Under the pieces are notes generated by a model. It searched no databases. It was not told the DNA's origin and saw nothing but the letters and a program-made list of their open reading frames with translations. From assembly GCF_030247185.1 (NCBI RefSeq), contig NC_080571.1, positions 144,223,191 to 144,287,190 of the forward strand: DNA of 64,000 nt. Direction: 5' to 3'. Shown here in pieces: positions 55,740 to 64,000 of the stretch (the first letter of the stretch is position 1; each line of letters opens with the position of its first letter). The stretch is from Malaya genurostris (lineage: Eukaryota; Arthropoda; Insecta; Diptera; Culicidae). A program made the position numbers and the translations under genes.

Positions 55740-55965
55740 TATTGTGATGAACTAAAAGTAATTAGAGGAATTCCTAGAATTTTTAGATGATATAAGAAAG
55801 TGGAAGGGAACAGAAGCTTTTGCCCCCCTTGAGAAAAATTCGTGCCCTTAGCGGAACGATCTAATTAAGAGAATAGAAACTCTACCAGGAGACGATTCGC
55901 AAACCTGGGTAAATTATGTAGAAGAAGAAAAAGAAAAATCAGAAGTCAGTGAGAAGAAGTAATAA
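55740..55965 (+). pseudogene. Gypsy-like Gag, N-terminal part
   Basis: Readable in pieces: FLDDIRKWKGTEAF, then IKRIETLPGDDSQTWVNYVE. Short and frame-shifted; assigned to Gag from position and from the later pieces. The mariner begins 65 bp downstream. Confidence 0.45.
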
Positions 55966-56027
55966 TAAATATATACATAAATATTACAATTTTATCACTT
56001 TACTAGCTGACTAAATGCTTATGACAG

Positions 56028-56029
56028 TA
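56028..56029. other. TA target duplication, left of mariner
   Basis: TA precedes CAGGGTCC; a matching TA is at 57052-57053. Confidence 0.9.
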
Positions 56030-57051
56030 CAGGGTCCTCCATGTAACTTTTTTTTTAAACATGCAATAAAACACAAACAGTTTTTAGTGCATTTTCGATT
56101 GTATGCAGCTTTATTTCGATTGTATGCAGGCTTTTTTGTTGTCGTTCAAGGATTGAATTGTCTCTGGCTTGTCTACATAACACTTTTCTTTGACAGCCCC
56201 CCAAAAATGATAGTCGAACGGCGTCAAATCACAGCTCCGAGGCGGCCAAAAAACATCCGGATTTCGACTGATAATTCGATCTTCGAAGACTGTGCGCAGA
56301 ATATTGATCGTAGCGTTGGCTGTGTGGCACGGAGCGTCGTCTTGTTGGAACCAAATGGTGTCCAAGTCTTCCTCTTCAAGTAACGGGAAGAACCAATCGC
56401 TAATCATGGTGCGGTAGCGCTCGCCATTGACCGTGGCGGCGGCTCCTGCCTCATTTTTGAAGAAAAATTGCCCAATGATGCCGCCAGAAAAAAATCCGCA
56501 CCAAACCGTCACTCTCTGAGGATGCATCAGCTTCTCCATGATAACGTGCGGGTTTTCCGTTCCCCAGATGCGTCAATTTTGTTTATTAACATACCGCCGA
56601 GATGCAAAATGCAAAATTCGTCTCAGCGATGTCTCCGAAATGTTAAATTGTTGAGATCGACGCATCACTGATGTTCCTGGCGTCTCACGCACACTCTCGG
56701 CAGCAGCAGCGATATTCTCGGTTGTGCTCACTGTTTTTGGCTTGTCACGCGTTGGTTTGTCAATAATAGTGCCAGTTTCTCTCAATCTTTACCAAAAGAA
56801 AACGCACATACGGAGCTGACGGCGCCTCTTTTCTTTCCATTTTCATACGTAATTTTCGCACACATTCCGCAACATTACCATGATTTTCAAAGTAAAACTG
56901 TACTATTTTCACGCGTTTCTCAAGCGTATACACAACCATTTTCGTTCAGCGGAAGGTTACGACTAAGTTTTTGTCAAATCATAAGTGACATTAAGGTTAC
57001 TTATGTCGAAATAACCGCTAGTTCAAAAAAAAAGTTAGATGGTGGACCCTG
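56030..57051 (-). mobile_element. mariner-family DNA transposon (DD41D-type), internally deleted
   Basis: 1,022 bp with inverted ends CAGGGTCCTCCATGTAAC and CAGGGTCCACCATCTAAC (about 28 bp, running into a T-run) and TA on both sides, the mark of the IS630-Tc1-mariner superfamily. The transposase reads on the minus strand. It sits in the Gag region of the Gypsy-like element and so is younger than it. Confidence 0.92.
56111..56940 (-). pseudogene. mariner-family transposase (deleted, frame broken)
   Basis: Starts at the ATG at 56940 (MVVYTLEKRVKIVQFYFENH, first helix-turn-helix), then KTVSTTENIAAAAESVRETP and SISETSLRRIL-type second HTH (56785-56573). After RRILH the sequence jumps to F...YVNKQN: the ~45-50 residues with the first catalytic Asp (S-D-E-A-H-F in the family) are gone. 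A TGA follows YVNKQN. The catalytic core then reads VTVWCGFFSGGIIGQFFFKN, IWFQQDDAPCHTANATI (second Asp) and SCDLTPFDYHFWGAV (third Asp). I count 41 residues between the last two aspartates (DD41D). The C-terminus ends at YVDKPETIQSL. Inactive. Confidence 0.88.
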
Positions 57052-57079
57052 TAGAGCAACTACACGAAGAATAAAAATA

Positions 57080-57427
57080 CTTATAACTATAAATAACAAC
57101 TTAGGACAATCAATTAACAAAACATATAAAACAGAAACTCTAACGACAAAATGAAGCTACGAAAACGTGCTATATGCACAAGTAGAAAACAATCTACTAG
57201 AAAACGAAGACTCATTATCAAACTCAGAATTAACATTTCTTGTTAAAGCAGCAATAAATGCAATTACAGACATCCGTACTACTGTAACCTCGAAACTACA
57301 AGAACAATTAGCTGACGAGAAGAAAGATGCGGACTTCAAAATGACAAACGCAACACCAGCAGCTTTTATAAAGACGTTCGTGATGGAGAGTGACGAGTTT
57401 AGTTCAAATTCCGATGGATACCATTGA
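57080..57427 (+). pseudogene. Gypsy-like Gag, middle part
   Basis: VLYAQVENNLLENEDSLSNS, ELTFLVKAAINAITDIRTTV and SKLQEQLADEKKDADFK: helical, charged, no knuckle. It is cut at 57427 by the next insertion; the phrase ATGGATACC-TTGACTTCCG is locally duplicated at the joint. Assignment to Gag is by position between the two other pieces. Confidence 0.5.
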
Positions 57428-58171
57428 CTTCCGATGGATACCGCTGACTTCCGTCTTTCCAGGATTACTTGTTGTCCGTGAATGTGAAACAGATATGTGT
57501 TCTGCTGGAGTCTCCTGCTTCTTCCGCTTGCTGTAACAAGCTTTGTATTTCGCTTGGAGATACCTCTATCGCACCATAATGAACACGAAGACAACGACAG
57601 CTAAATTTGAAATGAATGGCTTCTGAGCCGGTGCTATGCATTTTATGTAGCAAATCTGCAGAAAGTTTACTAAAAACTACAACTGTTTGAAAAATTGTAT
57701 ACGGCCCATAGTATAGTGAAGTAAAATTTCGCATAATTCTTTGGGTATAAAATTATGGCTCTAAATGGCACCTTAGAGAATTTTGATGTCGATTATTTCA
57801 TTTCGGATTTCAATATTTTAGTAAAAGATACTATCAAAATGCAGTACGGGATTAATTTCTGACATCCCAGAAGAGCCAAATAGTATAATTTTCTAGGATA
57901 TTAAACACTGATTGGATATAAACGATTTTAAACACTGTTGCGAATTTAGAACTGTGAAAATTGCAACAAACTGATCAAATTATCTTAGCACTACACTGAT
58001 AATTTTAATTTTTGATTTACAAAGGAGCAATCATTATAGTTCTTTAGGTAACATTTAGAGCCACCATTTTTAACCACCCATAAGGTGCACTCTCCGAAGC
58101 TGCTGGTTGATTAAATCATTCCCACGACGTCTGCTTCCAATAAAAGCACAAGAAGAAATGATCGATTTTCG
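57428..58171. repeat. Left part of repeat inserted in Gypsy-like element (includes diverged TATA unit)
   Basis: 57640-57740 matches the reverse of 49735-49835. 57738-58140 is a diverged unit of the 41.7-kb array: GGGTATAAAATTATG, GATGTCGATTATTTCATTTC and TTTAGAGCCACC. It continues after the LINE at 62302-62631 with repeat X. Without the LINE the insertion is about 1.07 kb. Confidence 0.55.
58157..58171. other. Target duplication, left of Jockey-clade LINE
   Basis: AATGATCGATTTTCG, repeated exactly at 62287-62301. Confidence 0.93.
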
Positions 58172-58373
58172 CATTTTTTTTTTGCATAAATATTCGTTTA
58201 TTAATCTTATTTTTGTGTATTACATCAACATTTTACAGTACAAGTGTTTTGACCCTTTGGCCTTTCATCTTTGTTGTTCATACGATTCGTTATTAATATT
58301 AGGTGTTTTAGTTACTCTTGTTTTACATACTAATGTTTAATCATAATATTTATTTTAATTGTTAATAAAATAT
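58172..58373 (-). other. Jockey-clade LINE 3' UTR
   Basis: About 200 bp AT-rich, ending in TTTATGCAAAAAAAAA on the minus strand against the target duplication. Confidence 0.75.
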
Positions 58374-59719
58374 CTACCTACTTATAACTATCCTTAACCT
58401 AATACGTACAAATTTTGAATTATTTTCAGAGATTGAGCACCTCTCTTCAAATTTCGTGCAGTATTGTTCGAATTTTTGTTCTAGTATATCCAGGGAGGCC
58501 ATCTCATGTACTTCACTAGTCCTTGTCCAAGGGGGTAGATTTAGAATCATCTTTAAGATCTTACTCTGAATGCGCTGAAGCCTAAGTTTGTGTGTTCGTG
58601 CACAGCCCCGCCAAACAGGGACTGCGTATTCAATTGCGGGGTAGATGATTTGTTTATAGACAGCCATCTGATTCTTCAGGCACAGTTTAGATGTTCTACA
58701 AATCAGCGGATACAGAGACCTAATGAGTATGCTGCATTTTTGAACGATTTTGTCAACATGTGACCTGAATATCAGATGTCTGTCAAAGGTGAGTCCTAGA
58801 TAGATAACTTCGTCGGATCATTGGATGCCCTCATCACCGAATCGTATTCGGCATTCGTCTGATGGAACAAGTTTTGGAGATCTCGAATGTGGAAACAAGA
58901 TGACCTGAGTTTTTGCTGCATTGATCACAATTTTCCAGCTTGTAAAATATTCCGTTAAAGTGTCCAGACCTGTCTGTAGTTTATTCTTCAGAGCATTAAT
59001 GACACGACCTTTGTAAAGAATGGCAGTATCATCAGCAAATTGTGACAGAACACCACCACCCGGAAGAGGTGGAATGTCTGATGTGAAAATGTTGTATAGA
59101 ATGGGACCTAGGATACTTCCCTGGGGTACACCAGCAGGAATAGTAAATCTTTCTGAAAGTGCATTATTCAGAGAAACCTGGAATGCTCTATCTGCAAGAT
59201 AATTTTTGATAATTTTAATAAGATACATGGGAAAATTATACCTATGCAGTTTAAACACCAGGCCATCGTGCCACACATTATCAAATGCCTTTTCAATATC
59301 CAATATTGCCATGGCAGTCGTTTTGGACACTGATTTGGATGACGTTGTTAACCCTTGTGAGTTGGTGGATGGTGGATCTTCCTTTCCTAAACCCAAACTG
59401 TTCTTATTAGTAATATATCCTGTTCATCTGCGAAAGCAAGAATTCGCCTTTGTATTGACTTTTCAAACAGCTTGGATAGGGCAGAGAGTAAGCTGATGGG
59501 CCGATAGCTCTTGGAAAAGGAAGGATCTTTCCCCTGTTTCAAAACTGGGATAACTTTAGCTAACTTCCACTTTGAAGGGAAGTAACCAAGCTCCCAGCAC
59601 CTGTTAAAAATTTTAGCTAAGAAGACAAATGAACGAATACTCAAATGTTTCAGCTCAATGTTGAATGTGTTGTCGAAACCGGGGGCCTTCATATTTTTGG
59701 ATTTTTTCACAATAGCCAT
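58374..59719 (-). pseudogene. Jockey-clade LINE ORF2 reverse transcriptase and C-terminus
   Basis: Three open pieces. 59719-59387: KSKNMKAPGFDNTFNIELK (RT0), KVIPVLKQGKDPSFSKSYRP, SLLSALSKLFEKSI. 59396-58818 after a frameshift: AILDIEKAFDNVWHDGL (motif A), PAGVPQGSILGPILYNIFTS (motif B) and LSQFADDTAILYKG (motif C, aspartates kept), WKIVINAAKTQVILF. 58667-58374: YKQIIYPAIEYAVPVWRGCA and LRLQRIQSKILKMIL, the conserved thumb tail. Breaks at ~59390 and ~58815 are single-step shifts or stops. No RNase H. Confidence 0.87.
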
Positions 59720-59754
59720 CAGCTCATTTGCAGTGACTCTACTTTCCTCAGGAA

Positions 59755-61047
59755 CTAAGCTGTCTGGTCAACCTCAGCTACGCTATCAGCAACGGCTCTT
59801 TCATGTGGACTAACAATGTTGAGTCCTAAATTGTGATAACACACAAACTGATTGCCTAGCGCATTTGCCTTCTCTACTGGTGTGATTAAAAGTATTCCTT
59901 CAGCTGCGTCCTGGGATGGCAGCAAAGGAGGAATAGGCTTCGGTTTTTTCTTAAGCACCTTCGTTAAGGACCAGAAGGGCTTTGAATGTGGGAGAATTTC
60001 TCGAAGCTTTTGCTGGAAGTTCCTGTTGCGAAGCTCATATATCCTTTCCTGGATTATCCTAGTTAAGTTGTTATAAGAAGTCTTCCTATCTAGGATGCCA
60101 GTTCGTTGATACTGCCTCCGGTAGATATTTCGAAGTCGGATGAGTTTCTTTGTGACACTGTCAATTTGAAGAGAGGAACTCGGCATATGTTGTACTGGAA
60201 CCGTCCTATCACGAGCGACTGTGATTGAATGCTGGAAGGAAGATAGGGCCGCATCGATTTCCATCGGGGAATCAAGTGGCAGATCGATATTAATATGTTG
60301 GTCGGCGATTTGTTGAATTGGACCCAATCGGTGCGATAATAGTTCCTCCGTGGTTGAATAGGCACTGTTTCTGGTGAAGATCCCAACGTCAATATTACTG
60401 GAAAGTGGGCAGAAGAGAGCTCGTTGAAGACAACCGGAGAGCTGTCTATGGCGATGTTGCTGATGAATATATAAAAAATGGAATGAACTCCCGATCTGGA
60501 AAGTCGCGTTGGTTGATCCGGAGCGAGGATGTTGTATTGTCCAGCTTCGTAATCTTCGGCAAGTACGAATCCGTTTCGATTCTGTCTTGTTTCCCCACAG
60601 CTCATGCCGTGCGTTCAGGACCCCAGCAATGATGAATTTGTTCTGTCGTCGAGTGAGCATAGCCAAATCTCGCTTCAATGATGCACACGTACCATCTCGA
60701 AGATTTGTTTGTTTGGGGCAGTACGATGTAATGATGATGATGGGTCCCATCGTCGTTGTAATCTCAATTCCGATGGCTTCTATAAGTTGCAATTTAAAGG
60801 CTGACAGAAGCCTGTGCTGAATGAATCGTTTAACGGCAATGGCAACTCCCCCTCCTCTGGTAGTTGTCCTGTCAAGCCTGTGAATCCTGTAATTAGAAAT
60901 AAAAATAGAAATTTCAGGTTTAAGATGAGTTTCAGTTAAAATAGCAATATCGGCATTCTTCTCCTGAAGAAAGTCCGACAATTCAGCAGTTTTGCTCCTG
61001 AGTGAGCAAGCATTCCAATTTACTATAACCAACTCATTATATTGCAT
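59755..61047 (-). pseudogene. Jockey-clade LINE ORF2 endonuclease and linker
   Basis: 430 codons from ATG at 61047. Endonuclease: VNWNACSLRSKTAELSDFLQ (Asn), IAILTETHLKPEI (catalytic Glu), HRLDRTTTRGGGVAIAVKRF, IITSYCPKQTNLR and FIIAGVLNARHELWG (G-D-x-N-A-R-H in the family; Asp is Val here, GTC for GAC-type codon). Around 60600-60400 the frame slips, and the alternative frame (60605-60090) carries LAPDQPTRLSRSG and SSAHFPVILTLG. RT0 should follow at 59720. The lost Asp and the frameshift make it inactive. Confidence 0.85.
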
Positions 61048-62190
61048 ATTCGATGATGAATTTGCCTAAATCGTTGATTTGATCTAACCGCGTTCGGCAG
61101 TTTCGTAGTTTTGTTGTCATTGTTTCAAAAATGACGATCAGTTGTTCAGCAGAGAATAAATCACCAGAGTCATCCTTTGCTTGTGGTTGATTATTGCCCC
61201 ATCCAGGAGGGATTTTTGAGGAAGATTCTTTTTGTGATCCAGTGGCTGAATCTTTTGGATTGCTGCGAGGAAGTGGCGGCAAATTCGAAATATCCCTCTT
61301 CGGTGGGAGCCGTGGGAAATTGATTTCATCCTTCTGTGGAACATTGTTGCGCGTTGATTGTTTACGGGACGCCTGTTGTCGAATTTTTGTGAACTCAGTA
61401 CGTTTGGGACACGATTTGCTAGTAGATGGATGGTCGCCATCACAGTTCACATATTTTACAGCGATGTCATCTAGTAAGCAATCGTTGGTATTGTGTGATT
61501 CGGCACATTTCCCGCACCGACTTTTCATGTGGCAATTCCTCGCTCCATGGCCGTAGTTCAAACAGTTCGTGCACTGTGTGACATCCCGATGTACCGGTTT
61601 ATACTTTTGCCATTCGATGATTTTGTGAAATAACGATTTAATCGTTTTCAGTTGACTCATGGTAATGGAGCCCTTCTCCAGATGAATCAGGTACAGTTGA
61701 TCTCTAAACTTTTTGTCCGTATTATGTCGTTTCATTTTAAACATCATCATAGGCTTCAGTCCAGCCTCCGACAGTGCCTACTTTAGTTCGGCTTCCATCT
61801 TGTCGGGTAGTCCTCGAAGTACAACCTTCATAAGTTTGTTGGCGGCAATATCGTGTGTGAAGTATTCCGCTTTTGTCTGCTTCAGATAACATTCCACTCC
61901 TTTGTAGTGGTTCAAAGCCGGAACAGTTATTTTGTAGCCTTCAGTACATAAACGAATTGTTGCCTGTAGTCCTTTGCTGATCAGTGTGTTGAAATCCGAG
62001 CGTAGAGTTGGTGGGAAGCCCTTCAGGTAGAAAGGCGGCGTTTTTTCCTTCTTCTGCAGTTCCTCTTCGACATCAACTGGCAGATCAGCATATTTTACTC
62101 AGCAAACGGTCGTTTACCTGTACATCACTTGGTTTCAGACGCTTAGCATCCTTTGGATCCTTCTCGGATCTATGGCGGTTTTTACCCATA
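61037..62190 (-). pseudogene. Jockey-clade LINE ORF1
   Basis: Starts at the ATG near 62190 (MGKNRHRSEKDPKDAKRLKP), frame-shifts after DRLLSK at ~62095, reads PPFYLKGFPPTLRSDFN and KITVPALNHYKGVECYLKQT, meets a stop near 61780, and is open again from 61750. The C-part has TNCLNYGHGARNC and GKCAESHNTNDC (two CCHC knuckles), then a third, YVNCDGDHPSTSKSC, in which the first Cys of the usual C-x-x-C is Tyr. A Pro/Lys/Ser-rich tail follows. ORF1 ends overlapping the ORF2 start by ~11 bp, as in Jockey elements. Confidence 0.85.
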
Positions 62191-62286
62191 GCTTGGGTAG
62201 GTAGACAACTGCGAATAAAAAATAAAACAAAATCGAAATTAGTCGTAGTAGGTTTTTCGTCTATCCACATCGAGTGTTAGATGACG

Positions 62287-62301
62287 AATGATCGATTTTC
62301 G
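62287..62301. other. Target duplication, right of Jockey-clade LINE
   Basis: AATGATCGATTTTCG, partner of 58157-58171. Confidence 0.93.
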
Positions 62302-62631
62302 ACCACGGTTTCCCTTTTATACGCAGTTAGTTGAAGATATGTTCCTGACTACCTCAAAATCGTCGTCCTTGCCCAAAAAATCCAATCGAAAGTAAAGAGT
62401 TTTCCGCGTTGTTTTCAAATTTTGAGAAAACCTAATTTTTGAGTTGTTTGTAGTTATCTCACACTGTTCAGAATATTATCCTAAATTCCTGATCATATTT
62501 CGGATGAAATAGTAAAAGAATTATGTTGCTGCCATTAATACAAGTCGCGATATTCGCGATTAAGTTCTGCCCATTCTTCCATATGGGTAATTTTGAAAAG
62601 GCACCCCATAGTAAAGTAAGACGTATTCACG
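62302..62631 (+). repeat. Repeat X, copy joined to Gypsy-like Gag
   Basis: Right part of the repeat inserted in Gag. It ends GCACCCCATAGTAAAGTAAG, GACGTATTCACGAC, then AAAA-CCCCTGAGG of Gag. A TATA-like CCCTTTTATACGC is at 62310-62322. Confidence 0.6.
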
Positions 62632-63214
62632 ACAAAACCCCTGAGGTAGCAAAAACAATGGCCACCAAAGTGGGCCTAAATACACTCGCATCAGGAATAA
62701 ACCAATCTGAAATAAAAACAATACTAAAAGCAGGGAACTTCCACTCAATAAAGGAAGCTATCCAAAAAGCACAAGAAAATTTGACCGAAAATACAACCAA
62801 CGCGCAAGTCTCAACCACGCGAGCTAGGTGAAATCACAATAACTTAAAAAACTACAACCGTTTCTCTAGAGGAAACGGGAGGACCCAAAGCAATTATAGC
62901 GCAAATTAACGCTATAACGGACCACACCGTATTTACAACAACAATAACCAATTCCACACTAACAGATCTGGGCGCAAAAACAGCTCAAACTACTCATACT
63001 ATAACAATAACAATCGCGGCCGTGGACATTACCAACCTCAACAAACTCGATATGGGTCAAGTCGATTTCAGCACAATCGGCAGAATGTCTTTGTAGCAGA
63101 CTCCGAGCCATTACCGTATATACATCCAATGCAAATGCAAACAGCTGTGCCGGTCAATGCACCGAGCGAGCGGCAACAATCACAACATCAGAACCAACTG
63201 ATGCAAAATCATTT
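62632..63214 (+). pseudogene. Gypsy-like Gag, C-terminal part
   Basis: TPEVAKTMATKVGLNTLASG, SEIKTILKAGNFHSIKEAI and QKAQENLTEN resemble the end of errantivirus-type Gag capsid (the pattern of a short helix, then I-K/R-T-I-L-K-A-R/G-N). Next comes an Asn/Arg/Gly-rich tail (NNNNRGRGHYQPQQTRYGSS) in place of zinc knuckles. A stop follows TTRAR and there are frame changes. The N-terminal boundary is the joint with repeat X. Confidence 0.65.
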
Positions 63215-63550
63215 TTGAGCAAATGTGAGAGCTTTAAATCTAAGCGCCTCCAACTTCATTACATTAAGGTCGGAGTGCGAATGACTAACTCAATTTGTAC
63301 ATTACTGATAGATTCCGGAGCAGATATTTCAATTTTTAAGGCAAATAGAACAACATCTAACCAAATTGTGAAAAGAAATGTAAGAACGAAATTAACTGGA
63401 ATAACAGACGGAGAAATAGAAACTACCGCCATAACCGAAACCGAATTAATGTTCGGAAATAATGTAACCACTAGACATCACTTTCATTTAGTTGGACCAG
63501 ATTTTCCTATTCAAATTCTATATCACCCTACAATAGCCCCATTCTCTTAG
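63215..63550 (+). pseudogene. Gypsy-like protease
   Basis: CTLLIDSGADISIFKANRT is a retropepsin active site (D-S-G, hydrophobic flanks), and FPIQILYHPTIAPFS is near its end where the family has a flap and G-x-D-F/L-P. The frame opens at a TTG, so it is read through from Gag-Pol in the parent; it closes at 63550. It lies between Gag and RT as expected. Confidence 0.8.
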
Positions 63551-63599
63551 TACAAAAAAAATCAAACGACGCAAAAAGAAAATTGAGACTTTTTAAAAT

Positions 63600-64000
63600 C
63601 TACCAACTAAAATACTAAACAAAAAAATACTAGCAAACAAATTTCCTCTACCAAGAATTGACACAATTTTGGATTAACTTGGTCGAGCAGAATACTTTTC
63701 GACACTAGATTTAATGTCGATTGCCATGGCTGGACTTACACCAAAACATGCATTCGTTTACATTGACGATATAATAGTGATCGAGATAGTGATAGAATGT
63801 TCCATCGAACACCATTTACAAAATTTAGCAAAAGTTTTCGAAAGTATTAGAAAATACAACCTAAAATTAAACCCAAACAAATGTAAATTTTTCATTGCCG
63901 AAGTGACATATCTAGGGCATAAAATTACAGATAAAGGAATACTACCTGACAATACAAAATATGACGCCATCAGCAACTATCCGATACCGAAAAACAGCGA
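63600..64000 (+). pseudogene. Gypsy-like reverse transcriptase (internal deletion, runs off edge)
   Basis: KFPLPRIDTILD then a stop, LGRAEYFSTLDLMS (motif A with catalytic Asp), then directly IAMAGLTPKHAFVYIDDIIV (motif C, both aspartates). In Gypsy RTs about 70 residues with motif B lie between; they are missing here. Next: HHLQNLAKVFESIRKYNLKL, NPNKCKFFIAEVTYLGHKIT and KYDAISNYPIPKN, standard for Gypsy. The sequence leaves the window before RNase H. Confidence 0.82.

Larger units (their letters stand above)
58172..62286 (-). mobile_element. Jockey-clade LINE, end to end (4.1 kb)
   Basis: Exact 15-bp target duplications, a short A-run at the 3' end (58174-58183 as T), and a 5' end TCATCTAACACTCGATGTGG. 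ORF1 (Gag-like, CCHC) and ORF2 (endonuclease, RT, no RNase H) are both present but broken. Layout and ORF1 type fit the Jockey clade, the group of mosquito Juan elements; the family name is not proven. The exact duplications argue for a fairly recent insertion in spite of the lesions. Confidence 0.9.
55640..64000 (+). mobile_element. Gypsy-superfamily (errantivirus-like) element, heavily interrupted
   Basis: Plus-strand pieces in order: Gag N-part (~55750-55960), mariner insertion, Gag middle (57080-57427), a ~1-kb repeat holding a Jockey LINE (57428-62631), Gag C-part (62632-63215), protease (63215-63550) and RT (63600-64000), running off the right edge. The Gag lacks CCHC knuckles and has an Arg/Gly/Asn-rich tail, as in errantivirus-like lineages. 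Stops, frameshifts and an RT deletion mark it as an old dead copy. No envelope gene is in the window. Confidence 0.7.

Noticed and set aside
57157..57734. Minus-strand frames of 145 and 89 codons at 57.2-57.7 kb
   Set aside because: The first is antisense to the Gag piece; the second lies in a repeat whose copy at 49.8 kb does not keep the frame.
58172..62286. Annotating the LINE ORFs here as functional genes
   Set aside because: Stops, frameshifts and a lost endonuclease aspartate are visible; pseudogene is the safer call.

Overview
This window reads as repeat-dense intergenic or heterochromatic DNA from a dipteran insect, most likely a mosquito. The clues are the mix of LINE clades (I, Loa/Lian-like, R1-like and several Jockey-like lineages), a copia element primed from the tRNA-iMet anticodon arm, a mariner-family element with DD41D spacing, and an interspersed repeat with a GGCCCGGAGGGCC core followed by a (TG)n tract, a type I associate with mosquito genomes. 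The species cannot be named from sequence alone. I see no intact host protein gene. The one host-like gene is a damaged histone H2A copy at 33.2-33.5 kb.

Layout. 1-3994: 5' part of a minus-strand I-clade LINE running off the left edge. 3995-11137: a Loa/Lian-like LINE (minus) between direct repeats of a Jockey-like LINE, followed by more of that LINE. 11138-11897: a foldback element with 9-bp target duplications. 12143-13785: 3' end of an R1-like LINE whose 3' UTR holds six ~195-bp repeats. 13845-14565: a long inverted-repeat element. 14770-16815: Loa and Jockey-like fragments with a nested tRNA-type SINE. 16816-18603: no recognisable gene. 18930-33076: a tandem duplication of a LINE-rich block. 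Copy A (18930-24369) later gained a ~1.9-kb repeat, and copy B (24370-33076) later gained a near-young copia element (25532-30632). 33.1-36.0 kb: H2A relic, repeats and a LINE fragment. 36002-41738: a second I-clade LINE, complete end to end, inserted in a tandem array of ~0.55-kb TATA-bearing units that continues to ~43.06 kb. 43.5-47.6 kb: AT-rich, low information. 47.6-54.75 kb: fragments of Jockey-like and Loa LINEs, SINE, and tandem repeats of ~329 bp. 54.75-64.0 kb: a decayed Gypsy-superfamily (errantivirus-like) element on the plus strand, interrupted by a mariner (56030-57051) and by a ~1-kb repeat that itself contains a Jockey-clade LINE (58172-62286).

The genes work only as parts of transposons: nucleic-acid-binding Gag/ORF1, endonuclease, reverse transcriptase and RNase H for the LINEs; Gag-protease-integrase-RT-RNase H for copia; transposase for mariner. 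Every one carries at least one visible lesion, so none should be autonomous as read. The value of the window lies in its datable nesting: many insertions have readable target duplications, and several have a second copy in the window that serves as the empty site. I did not find a new defence-like or enzymatic system. The most unexplained signals are a recurrent palindromic junction (GTCGTGAATACGAC, nine sites), a shared 5' module that ends in a T-run and is fused to different LINE pieces, and the TATA-bearing tandem array.
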